From Myxococcaceae bacterium (GTDB lineage: Bacteria > Myxococcota > Myxococcia > Myxococcales > Myxococcaceae): a DNA stretch of 8,605 nt. The notes under the pieces were generated by a model. It was not told the DNA's origin. It ran no database searches and saw only the letters and a list, made by a program, of their open reading frames with translations. The stretch's first letter is position 1. Each line of letters opens with the position of its first letter. Below, piece by piece: positions 5,587 to 8,605 of this stretch. Where the stretch lies: NCBI GenBank assembly GCA_018262385.1, contig JAGSPQ010000429.1:1-8605 (forward strand). Reading direction: 5' to 3'. Both the position numbers and the translations under genes were made by a program.

Positions 5587-6618
5587 ATGACGCACCTGGC
5601 ACAGCCGACCCGCCCTGCGGCGAGCATCTGGATCTGGGCCTTCGGCTACTTCGCCGCCTACGCGCCTTACTCGGCCCTCACCAAGGCGCTGAGCGACGGC
5701 GCGCTGGGCGAGAAGCTGTCGGGCAACGCGATCCTGCCGGTGTCGACCTTCACCTCGCTGGTGGGGATGATCGCCTTCATGCTGATCAGCGGCTGGTGGC
5801 GGCTGGCCAGCACCACCGAAGTGTTCGGCCTGAAGGTGCCGACGCCGACCCGCTGGACGCTGCTGTCGGGGATCTGCACCGCGGCGATCATCACCACCAC
5901 TACTCTGGCCTACACCTTCAGCGGCGTGAGCATCGTGCTGATGATGCTGCTGATGCGCGGCGGGGTGCTGATCATCGCCCCGATCGTCGACGCGATCTCC
6001 GGCCGCAAGGTGCAGTGGCACAACTGGGTCGCGCTGGGCCTGACCTTCGCCTCGCTGCTGGTCGCCGCCAGCAACTGGGACAACCTCGCGCTCACCATCA
6101 CCGCGTTCGTCGACGTGGTCGCCTACGTCGCCTCGTACTTCGTCCGGCTGCGGTTCATGAGCCGGCTGGCGAAGAGCGACTCGCCCGACGCGACCAAGAA
6201 GTACTTCGTCGAAGAGCAGATGGTCGCCACTCCAGTCGCCTTCGGCGCGATGGGAGTGTTGGCGCTGATCGGACAGGGGAGGGTAATGGAGGAGATCCGC
6301 ACCGGCTTCACCCACGTGCCGTTCACCTCGGCGGTCTGGATCGTGGTGCTGATCGGCCTCTTCTCACAGGGCACCGGGGTGTTCGGCGCGCTGGTGCTGC
6401 TCGACAAGCGCTCCAACTCGTTCACCGTTCCGGTCAACCGGGCCTCGAGCGTGCTGGCCGGCGTGCTGGCGACTTTGATCCTCACTCTCTGGCTCAGCCG
6501 GCCGCCGATCGCCTCCCGGGAGCTGCTCGGAGCGGCCCTGGTGACCCTGGCGATCGCGGTGCTCAGCGCCCCCGGCATCCTGAAGGCGCGGGCACTTGCC
6601 TCGGTGTCCAGGGGCTGA
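5587..6618 (+). CDS. Ten-helix membrane protein, DMT/EamA-like transporter
   Basis: A 343-residue integral membrane protein with about ten hydrophobic segments, roughly at 14-32, 48-70, 91-110, 115-135, 143-160, 165-186, 208-228, 250-275, 285-305 and 311-331. The arrangement, with a cytoplasmic loop near the middle (KSDSPDATKKYFVEEQM, about 196-212) dividing two five-helix halves, fits the drug/metabolite transporter superfamily. A C-terminal segment like VNRASSVLAGVLATLILTLWL resembles the last helices of EamA proteins. Members are usually about 300 residues; this one is slightly longer. AGGA at 5574-5577 is 9 bases before ATG 5587. It diverges from the sigma-factor operon with a 67-base gap, so it could be a target or simply a neighbour. 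Substrate unknown. It is clearly a membrane protein; the family name is a moderate-confidence call. Confidence 0.75.
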   Translation: MTHLAQPTRPAASIWIWAFGYFAAYAPYSALTKALSDGALGEKLSGNAILPVSTFTSLVGMIAFMLISGWWRLASTTEVFGLKVPTPTRWTLLSGICTAAIITTTTLAYTFSGVSIVLMMLLMRGGVLIIAPIVDAISGRKVQWHNWVALGLTFASLLVAASNWDNLALTITAFVDVVAYVASYFVRLRFMSRLAKSDSPDATKKYFVEEQMVATPVAFGAMGVLALIGQGRVMEEIRTGFTHVPFTSAVWIVVLIGLFSQGTGVFGALVLLDKRSNSFTVPVNRASSVLAGVLATLILTLWLSRPPIASRELLGAALVTLAIAVLSAPGILKARALASVSRG

Positions 6619-6671
6619 CCGCGGGTGCAGATCCTGCGTCGGGGGCAATCGACGACATTTCTTGCACTACT

Positions 6672-7337
6672 TCAGTGGCAGGCCGGCGGGCCGCCGGCGG
6701 CCGGATGGGCCGAAGCCGCCCGCCAGATCAGCACCGCCGCCGCCGCCAGGAGCACCGACCGCCGGACCCAGGGGCTGAGCTTCCAGGTGGCGATCGCGGG
6801 CAGCTGCATCGCGGCCAGCACCGCCGTCCCGCCCAGGGCGAAGGAGGCCATCAGCCCCGCCCCCCAGCCCGCCGACCCCGCCGCCAGCGCGGCGAGGAAC
6901 ACTCCGTAGAGCAGCCCACAGGGAAGAAAGGGGGTGGCGGCGCCCAGCAGCCCGGCCCGCAGCGAGGGGGAGAGCCGCGCGCCGGCCCTGCCGAGGACCC
7001 GGGCGACTGCGGCCACCCCGGGCACCGGCTTGAGCCAGCGGCCGAGATCCAGCGCGGTGGCGATCAGCCCGGCGGCCATCAGCCAGGGCACCAGCGGCTG
7101 GGTCGAGGCAGACAGCAGGTGGGAGGCCCCGTGGCCGAGGCCGCCGAGGATCGCTCCGACCCCGGCGTAGGCGACGAGCCGCCCAGCGTGCCAGGCGGCG
7201 GCGGCCCGGAAGCGGGGCCCGCGCTCGTTGGGGAGGCCGGCGCAGGCCAGCGGCCCGCACATCAAGGCGCAATGCGGGCTTCCGCTGAGCCCCGCGACGA
7301 TCGAGCCGGCAACTGTCGCGAGCAGCGGTGCTTCCAC
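6672..7337 (-). CDS. TauE/SafE-like (DsbD_2 type) membrane protein linked to cbb3 oxidase assembly
   Basis: A 221-residue protein with about six membrane helices. The N-terminal helix carries GLSGSPHCALMCGP (16-29), the signature of this family, with H22, C23 and C27. A second signature, PFLPCGLLYG (136-145), holds C140. These Cys/His residues suggest metal or thiol-disulfide handling. Family members are often next to ccoI/ccoS and are named sulfite exporter TauE/SafE by similarity only. GTG 7337 was chosen: GAGGTGG lies about 7 to 10 bases upstream, and it starts just before the first helix. A TTG at 7373 would add 12 Arg-rich residues and overlap the ATPase start. It diverges from the ATPase gene with 35 bases between them, and converges on the transporter with a 53-base gap. 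Family call is good; the role in copper/oxidase assembly is inferred from context. Confidence 0.8.
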   Translation of the reverse strand: MEAPLLATVAGSIVAGLSGSPHCALMCGPLACAGLPNERGPRFRAAAAWHAGRLVAYAGVGAILGGLGHGASHLLSASTQPLVPWLMAAGLIATALDLGRWLKPVPGVAAVARVLGRAGARLSPSLRAGLLGAATPFLPCGLLYGVFLAALAAGSAGWGAGLMASFALGGTAVLAAMQLPAIATWKLSPWVRRSVLLAAAAVLIWRAASAHPAAGGPPACH

Positions 7338-7356
7338 GCCACGGCCACCTCGCAAC

Positions 7357-7366
7357 CGGCATGCCG
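7357..7366. promoter_or_regulatory. 10-bp palindrome flanked by direct repeats in a divergent gap
   Basis: CGGCATGCCG (7357-7366) is a perfect palindrome centred in the 35-base gap between the TauE/SafE-like gene and the ATPase gene. It is flanked by two copies of TCGCAA (7350-7355 and 7368-7373), 18 bases apart start to start. This is a plausible operator for both genes, though the gap is too short to hold two full promoters. No FNR-type TTGAT-N4-ATCAA box, common upstream of cbb3 assembly genes, is visible here. Confidence 0.35.
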
Positions 7367-7372
7367 TTCGCA

Positions 7373-8605
7373 ATGCGGCCCCCCGCCTTGTCTCGCCCGC
7401 CTTGCCTTCACTGCTCGAGTCCTGTCCCTCCCGGGAGCGAGTCTGCCCGGTTCTGCTGCGCGGGCTGCGAGGCGGTGCATGGGTTGCTGGTCGAGCAGGG
7501 GCTGACCCGGTACTACACCCTGGCCCGCGACGAGGTGGCGCCGGTCTCCCTTTCCCCCGGCCGCAGCCTGGCGTGGCTCGAGCCGCTGGTGGAGCAGGTG
7601 GCGCTCAACCCCGGGCAGCTGAAGACGCTCGAGCTCGACGTGCAGGGGATCCACTGCGCCGCCTGCGTGTGGCTGTTCAACGAGACCTTCCGGCGAAAGG
7701 GCGGGGCGGCGATCACCGTCAACCCGGCGCTCGGGCGGGTGCGGCTGCAGTGGGAACCCAGGCAGGTCGAGCTCTCGGGCTGGGTCCGCGAGATCGAGGC
7801 GTTCGGGTACGTGCTGGGGCCGGCGAGCAAGCAGGGGCTGGCCGCCTCGAGCGAGCTGCCGATGCGGTTGGGGATCAGCGCGGCGATCACCCTCAACGTG
7901 ATGCTGTTCTCGGTCAGCTTCTACTTCGGGCTGGCGCCCGCCGACGGCGAGCTGTTCGCGATCTTCTCCACGCTGTCGCTGCTGCTCTCCACGGCGGTGG
8001 TGGTGATCGGTGGCTGGCCGTTCTTCCGCGGCGCGGTGCGGGGCTTGAAGAGCGGGGTGCTGCACCTCGACCTGCCGATCGCGCTGGGGATCCTGCTGGT
8101 CTGGGGCACTTCGGTGGCGCAGGCGGCCGGGCCGGGCGGCGACTCCGCCTACTTCGACACCCTCAACGTCTTCATCACCCTGATGCTGCTGGGCCGCTGG
8201 CTGCAGCAGCGGGTGCTCGAGCGCAACCGCCGCTTCCTGCTCGAGGACGACGGCGCCGAGGGGCTGTTCGTCCGCCGGCGGAGCGGGACGCGGATCGAGG
8301 TGGTGGCGGCGCCGAAGATCCGCACCGGCGACGAGCTGCTGATCGCGCCCGGAGAGCTGATCCCGGTGGACGCGCGGGTGGCGGCTGGCGCGCTGGTGAG
8401 CACCGACTGGATCACCGGCGAGTCGGCGCCCAGGCAGCTGGAGGCGCAGCAGGTCGCGCCCGCCGGCAGCTTCAACGCCGGGCGCACCGCGCTGGGCGCG
8501 ATCGCCGTCACCGACTACTCGCAGTCGGCGCTGGTGGCGCTGCTGCGGCTGCCTCCTTCTCGCGAGGGAGCGCCGGCGCCGCATCTGCAGTTCTGGCACC
8601 GGCTC
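7373..8605 (+). CDS. ccoI: CcoI/FixI-type copper-transporting P-type ATPase, 3' end outside the window
   Basis: An open frame of 411 codons from ATG 7373 to the window edge with no stop. The N-terminus has the CcoI/FixI arrangement: C11-L-H-C14, then FCCAGCEAVHGLL (27-39) and GLTRYY, a cysteine-rich region before the heavy-metal domain. The HMA domain follows, with GIHCAACV (92-99) as the copper-binding CXXC. Membrane segments are seen at about 165-188, 195-220, 230-250 and 262-282. The actuator domain ends the visible part, with TGES at 348-351. The phosphorylation (DKTGT), CPx and ATP-binding motifs would lie beyond the window. Members are usually 700-850 residues, so about half is present. 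It should export copper into the periplasm for cbb3 oxidase. No strong ribosome site precedes ATG 7373, but it is the only in-frame ATG before the cysteine motifs. A CtpA/CopA-like relative is the alternative; the double cysteine N-terminus favours CcoI. Confidence 0.85.
   Translation, partial: MRPPALSRPPCLHCSSPVPPGSESARFCCAGCEAVHGLLVEQGLTRYYTLARDEVAPVSLSPGRSLAWLEPLVEQVALNPGQLKTLELDVQGIHCAACVWLFNETFRRKGGAAITVNPALGRVRLQWEPRQVELSGWVREIEAFGYVLGPASKQGLAASSELPMRLGISAAITLNVMLFSVSFYFGLAPADGELFAIFSTLSLLLSTAVVVIGGWPFFRGAVRGLKSGVLHLDLPIALGILLVWGTSVAQAAGPGGDSAYFDTLNVFITLMLLGRWLQQRVLERNRRFLLEDDGAEGLFVRRRSGTRIEVVAAPKIRTGDELLIAPGELIPVDARVAAGALVSTDWITGESAPRQLEAQQVAPAGSFNAGRTALGAIAVTDYSQSALVALLRLPPSREGAPAPHLQFWHRL

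Noticed and set aside
5517..5627. Upstream start at 5627 for the sigma factor
   Set aside because: The added 36 residues do not look like a sigma N-terminus, would overlap the divergent transporter start, and the start at 5519 has a good ribosome site.
6637..6654. CGTCG/CGACG stem after the transporter stop as a terminator
   Set aside because: Only 5 bp with an 8-base loop and a weak T-run (TTTCTT) downstream; such short stems are common in this base composition.
6681..6704. GC-only near-palindrome of GGCC/GCCGG units
   Set aside because: It encodes the Ala/Gly/Pro-rich end of the TauE-like protein (HPAAGGPPA), and GC-rich codons explain the apparent symmetry.
5559..7505. Long plus-strand open frame of 648 codons spanning transporter and TauE-like genes
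   Set aside because: It crosses two real genes on different strands, has low-complexity composition and no motifs; GC-driven lack of stops explains it.
7262..8599. Minus-strand open frame of 445 codons opposite the copper ATPase
   Set aside because: Antisense shadow; the plus strand encodes clear CcoI motifs in the same span.

Overview
This is a high-GC window with dense, GC-ending codon use and tightly packed genes. The gene repertoire (a Tat-exported molybdoenzyme with a four-cluster ferredoxin, a sigma-54-like promoter, an ECF sigma factor with a fused zinc-finger tail, and cbb3 oxidase assembly genes) fits a respiring deltaproteobacterial or Myxococcota-type chromosome. That placement is an inference from style and content, because no rRNA or marker gene is present. 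I see no transposase, integrase, tRNA, rRNA or CRISPR array.

Left part (1-3352). The tail of a DUF302 gene is followed by a 165-base gap holding a strong hairpin and a good sigma-54 (-24/-12) promoter match. Next come two translationally coupled genes: a MauM/NapG-type protein with four [4Fe-4S] motifs and a molybdopterin (DMSO reductase family) oxidoreductase. Both carry twin-arginine signals, so they probably form a periplasmic electron-transfer pair. No membrane quinone-linked subunit is visible. A 58-residue cysteine-rich protein runs back on the minus strand and overlaps the molybdoenzyme 3' end.

Middle part (3353-5586). The small cysteine-rich gene and an OsmC-like thiol peroxidase gene diverge from a 106-base region. 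There a perfect 12-bp inverted repeat places the same sequence just upstream of each start. Directly after osmC lies a monohaem cytochrome of the DUF3365/Tll0287 type that appears broken: its signal peptide and haem domain are in different frames. On the minus strand, an ECF sigma factor with a C-terminal zf-HC2 tail is followed 14 bases later by a membrane-anchored rhodanese.

Right part (5587-8605). A ten-helix DMT/EamA-like transporter is read rightward. A TauE/SafE-type (DsbD_2-like) membrane protein is read leftward. Divergent from it is the first 411 codons of a CcoI/FixI-type copper P-type ATPase, which runs off the window end. The last two are typical companions in cbb3-type cytochrome oxidase maturation.

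The recurring theme is periplasmic redox and thiol/sulfur chemistry (molybdoenzyme, ferredoxin, OsmC, rhodanese, cysteine-rich peptide, haem protein, copper delivery to an oxidase). The substrate of the molybdoenzyme cannot be read from the sequence.
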